A DNA stretch of 64,000 bases from CAYVOV01 sp964453525 (lineage in GTDB: Bacteria; Chloroflexota; Dehalococcoidia; Dehalococcoidales; UBA2162), in NCBI GenBank assembly GCA_964453525.1, contig CAYVOV010000001.1:248001-312000 (forward strand), read 5' to 3'. Below are positions 1-7,373 of this stretch, piece by piece (positions within the stretch are counted from its first letter, which is position 1; every line of letters begins with the position of its first letter). The notes beneath the pieces were generated by a model that was not told where the DNA came from, did not search any database, and saw only the letters and a program-made list of their open reading frames with translations. A program made the translations under genes and the position numbers.

Positions 1-390
1 GTATTGCTTGTTTCTAGAGCCGGTTTTCCTCTGCTTGTTTCCGGTCATTTTAATTCCATCCTGCTAAGTTTGACCCCATTATAGCAAGCAAAGAAGGGCC
101 GGACAATAAACCCATCATAGAGTTCTCAATGTCATCCTGAGTCCTTCAAAGAAGGACGAAGGAGCTCATGGTGGTGATTATAATATCTCCTACCCTGAGA
201 TTCTTCGTCATCCGCCTCTGGCGGATTTCTCAGAATGACATTTGAGGCACGAACCACCTTTTTTCGGAGCAAAAGCAGGCGGGCGGGAATAAATGAAGTA
301 AAAAGGCGAGAGCGTTTAATTCAACCAGAACATATCAGAACACATCAAGGTAATATGCAGTATCCTGTCCATTTCTGGGAGATATGTCCT
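1..390. other. Intergenic left edge, no gene supported
   Basis: No convincing coding region was found. The stretch holds one copy of a dispersed repeat (131-240) and, further on, a G-rich string GGCGGGCGGGAATA near 278-292. That string recurs near 62206, which suggests a second short repeat. The short open frames here lack a ribosome site and read through the repeat. Confidence 0.5.
131..240 (+). repeat. Dispersed hairpin repeat, family A, copy 1
   Basis: About 110 bp bounded by GTCATCCTGAG on the left and CTCAGAATGAC on the right, a terminal inverted repeat. The core CCCTGAGATTCTTCGTC is shared with the copies at 6559-6681, 27859-28023 and 36109-36250. It carries two small hairpins, GTCCTTC-AAA-GAAGGAC and ATCCGCC-TCT-GGCGGAT. 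The form is that of a non-coding MITE-like element. Confidence 0.75.
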
Positions 391-391
391 G

Positions 392-400
392 TGCTATACT
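392..400 (+). promoter_or_regulatory. Extended -10 promoter for the MFS gene
   Basis: TGCTATACT fits an extended -10 (TGN plus TATACT). No good -35 box is present at the right distance. Transcription would begin near 407, leaving about 11 nt before the ATG at 418, with GGGG as the ribosome site. Confidence 0.45.
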
Positions 401-417
401 TTTTCACGGGGAAATAA

Positions 418-1584
418 ATGGAGTATCCAGGCAAAAGAAGAGTTTTACCAATCACCTCGGTCATAACCATTCTCGCCTTTCTCGATACCACCCTGCTGGT
501 ACCGATTATGGCACTCTATGCATCCAGTCTCGGTGCCGGGGTCGGTATTACCGGGCTTATTGTCGGCCTGTATTCAATAACCAATACTCCGGCAAATATC
601 CTCTTCGGCAAGCTGATTGACAGGATTGGCTACAAGATTCCTCTTGTTGCCGGTCTAGTCGGTGATGCCGTGAGTATGTTTCTCTACTCTTTATGCCGCC
701 GGCCGATTCACTTGGCTCTTGTCCGGGCAGTTCACGGGACAACCGGCGGTCTGGTAGGCCCGGCAACAATGTCAATTTTTACTACTCACAGCGGGACGGC
801 AAGGGGGCAGGTGATGGGTCTGTACGGCATATCTCTGGCGGTGGCAAATCTGGTAGGTTTCGGATTGAGTGGATTTATCGCCTCCCGTCTGGGTTACGGA
901 ACGGTTTTCCTGCTTGGAGCCGGTTTATTAACCGCCGGAGTAATACTCGGTCTGCTGCTGCCGGGCAGTAAGGGTCAGAATATTCCGGCGGCCGGAGTTC
1001 CTTTTTCTCAGACCCTGCAGCAGGTGAAAAGCCTGCTGTTCAGAAAAGGCTTATCCGTTTCCTACTGCTCGATATTCGCCCAGTATTTTACCTTTGGCGG
1101 TGTGGTCACGCTGCTGCCGATTCACCTTGACAACCTTGGCATGGAGGCCTACCATGTCGGAATTTTACTTGCCACCTTCTCCGTTATGTTCATCCTCATC
1201 CAGTATCCAGGTGGAATTCTTTCCGATAAAGCAGGCCGATTCTTACCGGTTACCGGCGGGCTGATTCTGGGAATGATATCGCTTGTTATCCTGCCACTGG
1301 TAGGGGAACTGCCACTACTGATAGCGGCGATGGCGCTGTATGGAATAGCCTACGGGCTGCTTTTCCCATCGATTTCTGCCCTGATTGCCGATAATAGCTC
1401 CCAGGAGGAGCGCGGACTGGCAACGGGGATATTCCATGCCCTGCTTACCGCCGGAGTAGCCGTCGGGGCACCTGTAATCGGCTGGCTGGGAGAATGGATT
1501 GGAGTACAGTCGGGACTGATTGTCACCCCGGGTATAATGATTTTAGCCCTGACCGTAGCTTTTCTTGCCATCAAACGCGGTTAG
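418..1584 (+). CDS. Major facilitator superfamily transporter
   Basis: A 388-residue polytopic inner-membrane protein with about twelve hydrophobic segments. The loop after segment 2 carries the MFS motif A pattern as GKLIDRIGYK, and a second half with related layout follows a polar central loop near residue 195. The family moves small molecules or drugs by proton-coupled exchange; the substrate cannot be read from the sequence. ATG 418 is preceded by CGGGGA at a short spacing. The gene stands alone, upstream of mfd and separated from it by its own promoter. A multidrug or sugar exporter is possible, but neither is supported specifically. Confidence 0.85.
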   Translation: MEYPGKRRVLPITSVITILAFLDTTLLVPIMALYASSLGAGVGITGLIVGLYSITNTPANILFGKLIDRIGYKIPLVAGLVGDAVSMFLYSLCRRPIHLALVRAVHGTTGGLVGPATMSIFTTHSGTARGQVMGLYGISLAVANLVGFGLSGFIASRLGYGTVFLLGAGLLTAGVILGLLLPGSKGQNIPAAGVPFSQTLQQVKSLLFRKGLSVSYCSIFAQYFTFGGVVTLLPIHLDNLGMEAYHVGILLATFSVMFILIQYPGGILSDKAGRFLPVTGGLILGMISLVILPLVGELPLLIAAMALYGIAYGLLFPSISALIADNSSQEERGLATGIFHALLTAGVAVGAPVIGWLGEWIGVQSGLIVTPGIMILALTVAFLAIKRG

Positions 1585-1585
1585 T

Positions 1586-1614
1586 TTGTTTAGTCCGTAT
1601 AGTTATGTTAGAAT
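1586..1614 (+). promoter_or_regulatory. Likely mfd promoter
   Basis: TTGTTT (1586-1591), a 17-nt spacer and TAGAAT (1609-1614) with an upstream TG. The predicted start of transcription is near 1621, directly before the palindrome at 1623-1648. Confidence 0.45.
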
Positions 1615-1622
1615 CTCTTTGA

Positions 1623-1648
1623 AGGGCTAGTCGGCGCCGGCTAGCCCT
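1623..1648. promoter_or_regulatory. 26-bp near-perfect palindrome in the mfd leader
   Basis: AGGGCTAG and CTAGCCCT flank a GC-rich centre containing GGCGCC; only one pair (a G-T wobble) breaks the symmetry. No T tract follows, so it is not an intrinsic terminator. It sits at the predicted transcription start and about 10 nt before the mfd ribosome site. It could be a repressor operator or an RNA hairpin controlling translation. Confidence 0.55.
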
Positions 1649-1674
1649 AGAGGCGTTTGAGGAGAAAGAAAAAA

Positions 1675-4600
1675 TTGGACTTATCAGGATTACTGAATCT
1701 TATTGATGATATGCCCGCCTACCGCCAACTAATTGATAATCTGGAGCGGAAAGGCGGCATCACCAGAGCGGCTGTCCTGGATGCGGCCAAGCCTTACCTG
1801 ATTGCCGCTCTGCAAAAACGCCTGTCCGTATCGATATTGCTGGTTACCGCCCAGCCGGAAAACAGTAAGAAGCTCTACGAGCAGGTATCAAACTGGTGCC
1901 CGGATGCGGAGATAAAGCTTTTCCCCGAGCCTGAGTCTTTACCCTATGAGCACATCGCCTCCGATGACTCCACGGAACTCGAGAGAATTCAGGTATTATC
2001 AGCCCTGGCTGACATTGCAGGAAATAATTATCGAGCAGGTAATAGTACTCCGATTGTTATCGTCTCCGCCCCGGCGCTGATGCAGAAAGTGGCTCCCCGC
2101 AGTGACTTCTCCGCCGCCGGTCACAGCATAAGCGTGGGAACAGAGGTAGAACCCTTCAAGCTGCTGGGGCAGTGGCAGGATATCGGCTATCGGCTGGAAG
2201 ACACTGTGGAAATACCGGGCACGATGAGCCACCGCGGGGGCATAATAGACATTTATCCGCCGACAAATGACCTGCCGGCCAGGCTTGAGTTCTTCGGCAA
2301 TACCATTGAAAGCATCCGCCTTTTCGACCCGGCAAGCCAGCGCTCGCTGAGTTCGATACCCTCATTAAATGTTGGCCCGGCTACGGAAATACTGTCTCCC
2401 TACATGGATAGTAAAGGCCGGGAAATAGAGGCAGCCCTGAAAAGTATCGACCTCACGGGACTGAATACAGAAGCAAAAGAGCAGTTACAGCAGGAGTTCT
2501 CCAGGCTAATGAATAATGAGGAGCCCGATGATTTGCAGTTCTTCTCTCCGCTGTTTCAGCAGGACAGCCTACTTGATTACCTGCCCGGTAACAGCCTCCT
2601 CATACTGGATGAACCGCCGAGTGTAAAAATGACTCTGGAAGACCTGGAAGACAAAGCCGGGGAATTACATAGTGAAAAGCTTGAGCAGGGAGAGATACCT
2701 GCCAATTTCCCGAGGCCGTATTTCACCCGGGAAGAACTTGAACAGAGAATGAAGGACAGGCATATTCTGGAGCTTACTTCACTCGGTATCACCGATGAAG
2801 CGGAAGCACTTGAGCTGAATTTCACTTCCTCTCCCAGCTACGCCGGGCAGATACCTTCTTTCATAAAAAAGGCAAAGGAATTTTTAAACAAGAAACAGCG
2901 TCTTATCCTCGTCAGCCACCAGGCAAGCCGCCTTTCTGAACTGCTTGAAGAGGAGGATATAATCGCTCCTCCCCTGACCGAAATAACGGAAGCACCGGTG
3001 CCGGGTTCACTTACCCTGGTGCAGGGCCTGCTTGCCGAAGGCTGGACAATGAATCGTGATACCTGCCTGCTGACCGATACCGAAATCTTCGGCTTCACCA
3101 AGCAGCGCCGTCTGCTCAAGAAACGCCCGGTGTCCCGCCACAGGCTCTTTGCCGAGATAAGTCCTGATGATTACGTTGTGCACGTCGAGCACGGTATCGC
3201 CCGCTTCACCGGCGTCATTATGATGAGCGTCAACAGCGGAGAGGGAGAGAAGGAGTACCTTGTCCTTGAATACGCCGCCGGGGACAAGTTATACGTGCCT
3301 ACCGACCAGATAGACCGCGTCAGCCGCTACGTCGGAGCCGGTGAGAACCCGCCAACGCTGAGCCGTCTCGGTACTCAGGAATGGTCGCGGACAAAGCAAA
3401 GAGTAAAGGAATCGGTGGCTGATATTGCCGGAGAACTCATAACTCTTTACGCCTCACGGGAAGTCGTGCCCGGCTTCAGTTTCTCTCCGGATACCGTCTG
3501 GCAGCAGGAGGTAGAGGCTTCCTTCCCTTACGTGGAAACGCCCGACCAGATGACGGTACAGAGAGAGGTAAAAGAAGATATGGAGAAGCAGAAGCCGATG
3601 GACAGGCTTGTCTGCGGGGACGTTGGCTACGGCAAGACCGAGGTAGCTGTCCGGGCCGCTTTCAAGGCGGTTATGGACGGCAAGCAGGTGGCAGTCCTGG
3701 TGCCGACCACTGTCCTTGCCGACCAGCACTTTTCTACTTTCAACCAGAGGCTGGCTGCCTTCCCCGTGAAAATCGAGGTGCTGAGTCGATTCCGTTCGCC
3801 TAAAGAGCAGCGTGATATCGTCGAGGGACTAGCCAGCGGCAGTGTTGATATCTGCATCGGCACCCACCGCCTGCTGCAAAAGGACGTTGTCTTCAAAGAC
3901 CTGGGACTGCTTATCATTGACGAGGAGCAGCGATTCGGTGTTGCCCACAAAGAGCACCTCAAGCAGCTCAGGCGCGAGGTGGACGTCCTCGCCCTCAGCG
4001 CCACTCCGATTCCCCGGACCCTCCACATGTCTCTGGTAGGGGTGAGGGATATGAGCGTCATGGAGACACCGCCCGAAGAACGCCTGCCGATAAAGACCTA
4101 CGTTGCCGAGTATAACGAATACCTGATTAGGGAAGCCGCGCTCAGGGAAATGGAAAGAAACGGGCAGGTCTTCTTCGTCCATAACCGGGTGCAGAGCATC
4201 GTCTACACTGCCACCAGGCTCCAGGACCTGATACCGGAAGCGCGGATAGCCATCGGTCACGGCCAGATGCCGGAGGGAGAACTTGAGAAGGTGATGGCCA
4301 ACTTCGTCAAGGGCAAAAGCGACATCCTGGTCTGCTCAAGCATTATTCAATCGGGACTCGATATGCCCAACGTCAATACCTTAATAGTCAACCAGGCGGA
4401 CAAGTTCGGCCTGACCCAGCTTTACCAGTTGCGAGGGAGAGTGGGCCGCGGCGCTAATCTCGCCTACGCCTATTTCCTCTACGACCGGGGAAAAAGGATA
4501 ACCCCGGTTGCCGAGACCAGGCTGAGGACAATCGTCGAAGCCAATGAGCTTGGCGCCGGTTTCAATATAGCAATGAAGGACCTTGAAATCAGGGGAGCCG

Positions 4601-5163
4601 GAACCTTGCTGGGAATGAGGCAGAGTGGCCACATCAGCGCTGTCGGCTTCAACCTCTACTGCCAGCTTCTTGCCCAGGCGGTTGAAGAACAGAAGACGAA
4701 GCAGGGCGGAAAAGCGGCGAAGGAAATCCTGGCTCCACGCCTGCCGGCAGCGACGGTAGACCTGCCCTTCGAGGCATATATTCCGGACTACTACGTGGCT
4801 GACCTGCTCACCCGACTGGGGCTCTACCAGAAGCTGGCGAAGCTGGAGAAGGTGGAGGATATGGAGACGGTCAGGCAGGAGTTCAGAGACCGCTTCGGCG
4901 CTCCACCGGAGGAAATCGATAACCTGCTCTACGCAATCAGGATAAAAATCCTGGCGACAAAAGCCGCCGTGCAGTCGGTCTCTGCCCAACGAGGTGAGAT
5001 AGTGATAAGCCCCTTCGAAGGGATGAGGTTTGAAAGAGAGAGACTGGAATCCCTCTCCCGGGACGGTCTGAAAATCGGTGCTTTCGAAATCCGCCTCAAC
5101 CCCAAACGCCTCAAAGAACCCTGGCAAAAAGTGCTGGAAGAAGTGGTTATAAATATTACTTGA
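1675..5163 (+). CDS. mfd: Transcription-repair coupling factor Mfd
   Basis: A DNA translocase that removes RNA polymerase stalled at lesions and recruits UvrA. Visible in order: N-terminal UvrB-like repeats (including EIPGTMSHRGGIIDIYPP), the CarD-like RNA polymerase interaction domain from about residue 495 (YVVHVEHGIARFTG), helicase motor with Walker A GDVGYGKT near residue 648 and DEEQRFG near 749, then the C-terminal TRCF domain. TTG 1675 is chosen because GAGGAG (1659-1664) lies 10 nt upstream. A TTG at 1657 is also in frame but would contain that site. Length of about 1160 residues is normal for the family. The last 18 codons are duplicated beyond the stop (5349-5405). Confidence 0.97.
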   Translation: MDLSGLLNLIDDMPAYRQLIDNLERKGGITRAAVLDAAKPYLIAALQKRLSVSILLVTAQPENSKKLYEQVSNWCPDAEIKLFPEPESLPYEHIASDDSTELERIQVLSALADIAGNNYRAGNSTPIVIVSAPALMQKVAPRSDFSAAGHSISVGTEVEPFKLLGQWQDIGYRLEDTVEIPGTMSHRGGIIDIYPPTNDLPARLEFFGNTIESIRLFDPASQRSLSSIPSLNVGPATEILSPYMDSKGREIEAALKSIDLTGLNTEAKEQLQQEFSRLMNNEEPDDLQFFSPLFQQDSLLDYLPGNSLLILDEPPSVKMTLEDLEDKAGELHSEKLEQGEIPANFPRPYFTREELEQRMKDRHILELTSLGITDEAEALELNFTSSPSYAGQIPSFIKKAKEFLNKKQRLILVSHQASRLSELLEEEDIIAPPLTEITEAPVPGSLTLVQGLLAEGWTMNRDTCLLTDTEIFGFTKQRRLLKKRPVSRHRLFAEISPDDYVVHVEHGIARFTGVIMMSVNSGEGEKEYLVLEYAAGDKLYVPTDQIDRVSRYVGAGENPPTLSRLGTQEWSRTKQRVKESVADIAGELITLYASREVVPGFSFSPDTVWQQEVEASFPYVETPDQMTVQREVKEDMEKQKPMDRLVCGDVGYGKTEVAVRAAFKAVMDGKQVAVLVPTTVLADQHFSTFNQRLAAFPVKIEVLSRFRSPKEQRDIVEGLASGSVDICIGTHRLLQKDVVFKDLGLLIIDEEQRFGVAHKEHLKQLRREVDVLALSATPIPRTLHMSLVGVRDMSVMETPPEERLPIKTYVAEYNEYLIREAALREMERNGQVFFVHNRVQSIVYTATRLQDLIPEARIAIGHGQMPEGELEKVMANFVKGKSDILVCSSIIQSGLDMPNVNTLIVNQADKFGLTQLYQLRGRVGRGANLAYAYFLYDRGKRITPVAETRLRTIVEANELGAGFNIAMKDLEIRGAGTLLGMRQSGHISAVGFNLYCQLLAQAVEEQKTKQGGKAAKEILAPRLPAATVDLPFEAYIPDYYVADLLTRLGLYQKLAKLEKVEDMETVRQEFRDRFGAPPEEIDNLLYAIRIKILATKAAVQSVSAQRGEIVISPFEGMRFERERLESLSRDGLKIGAFEIRLNPKRLKEPWQKVLEEVVINIT

Positions 5164-5186
5164 CTCAGTTTCATATGTGATATAAT
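5160..5186 (+). promoter_or_regulatory. Promoter overlapping the mfd stop codon
   Basis: TTGACT (5160-5165) overlaps the mfd TGA; TATAAT (5181-5186) follows after 15 nt and has an extended TG (TGATATAAT, 5178-5186). Transcription would begin near 5193, at or next to an in-frame ATG, so the message is probably leaderless. Confidence 0.6.
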
Positions 5187-5192
5187 ATGAGA

Positions 5193-5339
5193 ATGAAAAT
5201 GTACACATCTGACCAAGCATATTTATGGACAAAGGAATGGCAGGAAGCTGAAAAGGAAGCCAGCGAAGATATAAAAGAGGGACGGGTCAAGACTTTTGAC
5301 TCCGTTGAGGAATTAATGGCAGATTTAGATAAGGAATAA
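5193..5339 (+). CDS. Small antitoxin-like protein (AbrB/MazE-type C-terminal part)
   Basis: An acidic 48-residue protein with the string WTKEWQEAEKEASEDI and the ending FDSVEELMADLDKE. This matches the C-terminal, toxin-binding part of many AbrB/MazE-type antitoxins, in which a 'W-x-E-W-Q-x-x-E-x-E-A' stretch is followed by 'F-D-S-x-E-E'. The N-terminal DNA-binding swapped-hairpin half is absent. In-frame ATGs at 5187, 5193 and 5199 are possible; 5193 fits the predicted transcription start. No partner toxin lies beside it. It is either a stand-alone anti-toxin decoy or a truncated remnant kept with its own promoter. The family resemblance is recalled from experience, not searched. Confidence 0.6.
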   Translation: MKMYTSDQAYLWTKEWQEAEKEASEDIKEGRVKTFDSVEELMADLDKE

Positions 5340-5348
5340 ATTTCCAGC

Positions 5349-5405
5349 CGCCTCAAAGAAGACTTGCAAAAAGTGCTGGAGGAGGTGGTGAGGGAGTTAT
5401 CTTGA
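5349..5405 (+). pseudogene. Duplicated 3' end of mfd
   Basis: Eighteen codons and a stop, read in frame as RLKEDLQKVLEEVVRELS, align without gaps to the last 18 residues of Mfd (RLKEPWQKVLEEVVINIT). The DNA match is close over about 40 bp (5107-5150 against 5349-5392). Both copies end in a TTGA that supplies the -35 box of the following gene. The simplest reading is that a segment carrying the small antitoxin-like gene was inserted at the mfd end and left two versions of it. Confidence 0.75.
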
Positions 5406-5429
5406 CATATTGAGGTAAAATGTTAAAAT
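5402..5429 (+). promoter_or_regulatory. Promoter of the PD-(D/E)XK gene
   Basis: A consensus TTGACA (5402-5407), a 16-nt spacer and TAAAAT (5424-5429) with an extended TG at 5421-5422. Only 9 nt separate the -10 box from the ATG at 5439, so the transcript is predicted to be leaderless; no Shine-Dalgarno site is present. Confidence 0.75.
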
Positions 5430-5438
5430 TTCTACACT

Positions 5439-6389
5439 ATGTCTAACGACAACATTTTTTCAGCCCTATCAAAATATAATTCAGCGACAGATGAAAATTA
5501 TCTATCTGAATCCTTTGTATTCGTTATTAACACTCTACTTCAGCGAGAACGTTCAATAGGATGTGAGTTACTTACGAGGCTCTGTGCTAACGACGACGAG
5601 TTCACATTTATCACAGACGAAAGTATTTCAGTAACAACACAAGAGACTACTGAACAAGGAACACCCGACATCAAAGTATCTACTCCTGATAAGCTAATAT
5701 ATATTGAGGTCAAACATGATTCCCCTTTAGGCTACAAGCAATTAGAACGCTACACGAAAGCTTTAGAATCATCAACGGCGACTATAAAACATGTGTCCTT
5801 ACTGACACGATATACATTGGATTTCGAAGATTCAGAAGAAAAACCTTACAAGCATGTTCGCTGGTTTGAAGTACACAACTGGTTAGCAAGTGCCAAAGAA
5901 AAAACTCGAGACTCTATCAGCGTTTATCTTATGGAACAATTTATGTTATTCCTGGAGGTTAAACAGATGAGTATGCAAAAAGTCGGATGGGAGTATATTA
6001 ACGGTGTGACAGCCCTGAACAATCTAATGAATATGATAGAGGCTGCAATTAAAGCAGCAGATATAAAATTTTATCCTGGTTATCCAAGAGCGGCTGGCTG
6101 GGACTTCAAAGGCTTTTGGATGGAAGACAAACGATTCTGGTCTGGCATACACTATAACAATCCCTTAGTCGTAACCTTCGAACTAACAGATAAAAGCAAA
6201 TATAATAAAGACCTTTTAAATGAATCAATATACGAGTTAAGAGAAGGTAGAGAACGTTTATGGTTTCGTTTAGACCTTGAGAAATGCCACTTCTTTTCCT
6301 GTGATAGAGATGAACAGCTAGAGGAACTTACCAAATTTATTAACACAGCTTATACAGATGCACAAAAAATGAAAATAGACCGGGAATGA
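5439..6389 (+). CDS. PD-(D/E)XK nuclease-like protein, accessory
   Basis: A 316-residue soluble protein whose N-terminal third has the PD-(D/E)XK nuclease signature. Asp77 lies in GTPDIKV, Glu90 and Lys92 in YIEVKHD, with an upstream acidic residue in NYLSESF (Glu24) and a helix QLERYTKAL after the core. It resembles the PDDEXK_4/PDDEXK_14 group of uncharacterised proteins. The C-terminal half (after about residue 180, WDFKGFWME) has no family I recognise. The gene is clearly richer in A and T than mfd before it, has its own strong promoter, lacks a ribosome site and is followed by a terminator: signs of a transferred single gene. DNA cleavage, perhaps in defence, is inferred only from the motif. 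Confidence 0.75.
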   Translation: MSNDNIFSALSKYNSATDENYLSESFVFVINTLLQRERSIGCELLTRLCANDDEFTFITDESISVTTQETTEQGTPDIKVSTPDKLIYIEVKHDSPLGYKQLERYTKALESSTATIKHVSLLTRYTLDFEDSEEKPYKHVRWFEVHNWLASAKEKTRDSISVYLMEQFMLFLEVKQMSMQKVGWEYINGVTALNNLMNMIEAAIKAADIKFYPGYPRAAGWDFKGFWMEDKRFWSGIHYNNPLVVTFELTDKSKYNKDLLNESIYELREGRERLWFRLDLEKCHFFSCDRDEQLEELTKFINTAYTDAQKMKIDRE

Positions 6390-6415
6390 TTCTCAGTAAT
6401 AATATCTGGTGATTC

Positions 6416-6443
6416 TAAGAGGGGCTTCGCCCTTCTTTTTTAT
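6416..6443 (+). terminator. Intrinsic terminator of the nuclease gene
   Basis: AAGAGGGGC-TTC-GCCCTTCTT followed by a run of six T residues, 27 nt after the stop codon at 6389. Stem and T tract are both clear. Confidence 0.8.
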
Positions 6444-6445
6444 TT

Positions 6446-6537
6446 CCCCCTTTAGAAAGGGGGACTAAGGGGGATTTAAAATCCCTCTCAGTCTCCCCCT
6501 GTTCAAGCCAGGGGCAGGCGCTTTACAAAAGGAGAAG
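6446..6537. repeat. Dispersed repeat, family B, copy 1
   Basis: Begins with the hairpin CCCCC-TTTAGAAA-GGGGG (6446-6463), continues through AAATCCCTCTCAGTCTCC and ends at CTTTACAAAAGG. Matching parts flank the family A copies at 27859-28023 (AAATCCCTTTCAGTCTCC near 28054) and at 36109-36250 (CCTTTACAA on both sides). No coding capacity is seen. Confidence 0.6.
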
Positions 6538-6558
6538 TTCTGGAAGAAGAATATCAAT

Positions 6559-6681
6559 GCCACCCTGGGCACATTCGCTCCGCTCAGTGTAAACTCAGCG
6601 AAGGGTCTCAGGGAGGAGAGGTATTATCTTGACTCCCCACCCTGAGATTCTTCGTCCGCCAGAGGCGGACTCCAGAATGAC
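6559..6681 (+). repeat. Dispersed hairpin repeat, family A, copy 2
   Basis: GCCACCCTGGG at the left, CCAGAATGAC at the right, the core CCCTGAGATTCTTCGTC inside and the hairpin GTCCGCC-AGA-GGCGGAC (6654-6670). It lies just downstream of a family B copy. The rest of the 6390-6788 gap shows nothing further. Confidence 0.75.
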
Positions 6682-6788
6682 ATTTTACACAGGTGATGGA
6701 ATCATATAGACCACTATTAGATTAAGGTTAGTAGACAGGACTAAGAGTACCTGCTATTGTAGAAATAGAGAAGGATATCAAGGGGAAA

Positions 6789-7196
6789 ATGAAGAGAGCA
6801 CCGATTGTTCTGCTGATAATCTCCGCGTTGTTGGTAGCCGGGTGCGGCACTGGCACTATCGCGCCGGGGGAGGAGTTTTCACTGAAAATCGGTGAAAGCG
6901 CTGCCGTCAGGGGAGAAGACCTTGAGATTACCTTCCTTGAAGTCCTTGAAGACAGCCGCTGCCCGAAGAATGTCGAGTGCGTCTGGGCAGGCAGGGCAAG
7001 AAGCCTGGTGAAGATTACATCCGGTGATTCCTCTGAAAACGTGGAACTCAGCGAACCGGGACTGACAGACCCGCCAAACCAGATAACGTACCACGAATAT
7101 CAGATTATGTTTTACCTTCTGCCTTATCCGGAAGGACCCGGTGAGATGGACACCGCCGAGTACCGCCTGATGTTAACTATCAGCAAGCTGAAATAG
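6789..7196 (+). CDS. Small lipoprotein with a paired-cysteine motif
   Basis: A 135-residue exported protein. The signal peptide ends in a lipobox LVAGC, so Cys19 would be lipidated and the mature protein anchored to the outer face of the cytoplasmic membrane. The mature part is one small beta-rich domain holding SRCPKNVECVWAGRA; this 'R-C-P-x-x-V-x-C-x-W-A-G' pattern, likely a disulfide pair, is common in short bacterial lipoproteins of unknown role. ATG 6789 follows AAGGGG at a rather short 3-nt spacing. The gene stands alone between repeats and the mscS promoter. No function can be assigned. Confidence 0.8.
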   Translation: MKRAPIVLLIISALLVAGCGTGTIAPGEEFSLKIGESAAVRGEDLEITFLEVLEDSRCPKNVECVWAGRARSLVKITSGDSSENVELSEPGLTDPPNQITYHEYQIMFYLLPYPEGPGEMDTAEYRLMLTISKLK

Positions 7197-7334
7197 TGAT
7201 ATCTACCTCAATCACCTTTTTATTATCTATTCCCACCCACCACCCTTAAGGAGTTTTAGAGGGGGTTCTTTAATCAATAGAACTCTCAATAATACCCTGT
7301 AAGTATTATCAAACAAGCATTTGAGATAATATTT

Positions 7335-7343
7335 TGATATAAT
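7335..7343 (+). promoter_or_regulatory. Extended -10 promoter of mscS
   Basis: TGATATAAT, a perfect extended -10, lies 30 nt before the ATG of mscS. No recognisable -35 box is at 17 nt. The same nine bases occur before rplY, rpsO and the small antitoxin-like gene. Confidence 0.6.
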
Positions 7344-7373
7344 TTAAGTCCAATCCACCAAGGAGGATGAAAG

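Noticed and set aside
4381..5232. A 283-codon open frame antisense to the end of mfd
   Set aside because: It has no ribosome site or promoter, runs through the TRCF domain of mfd, and its composition is what a reverse complement of a GC-rich gene gives.
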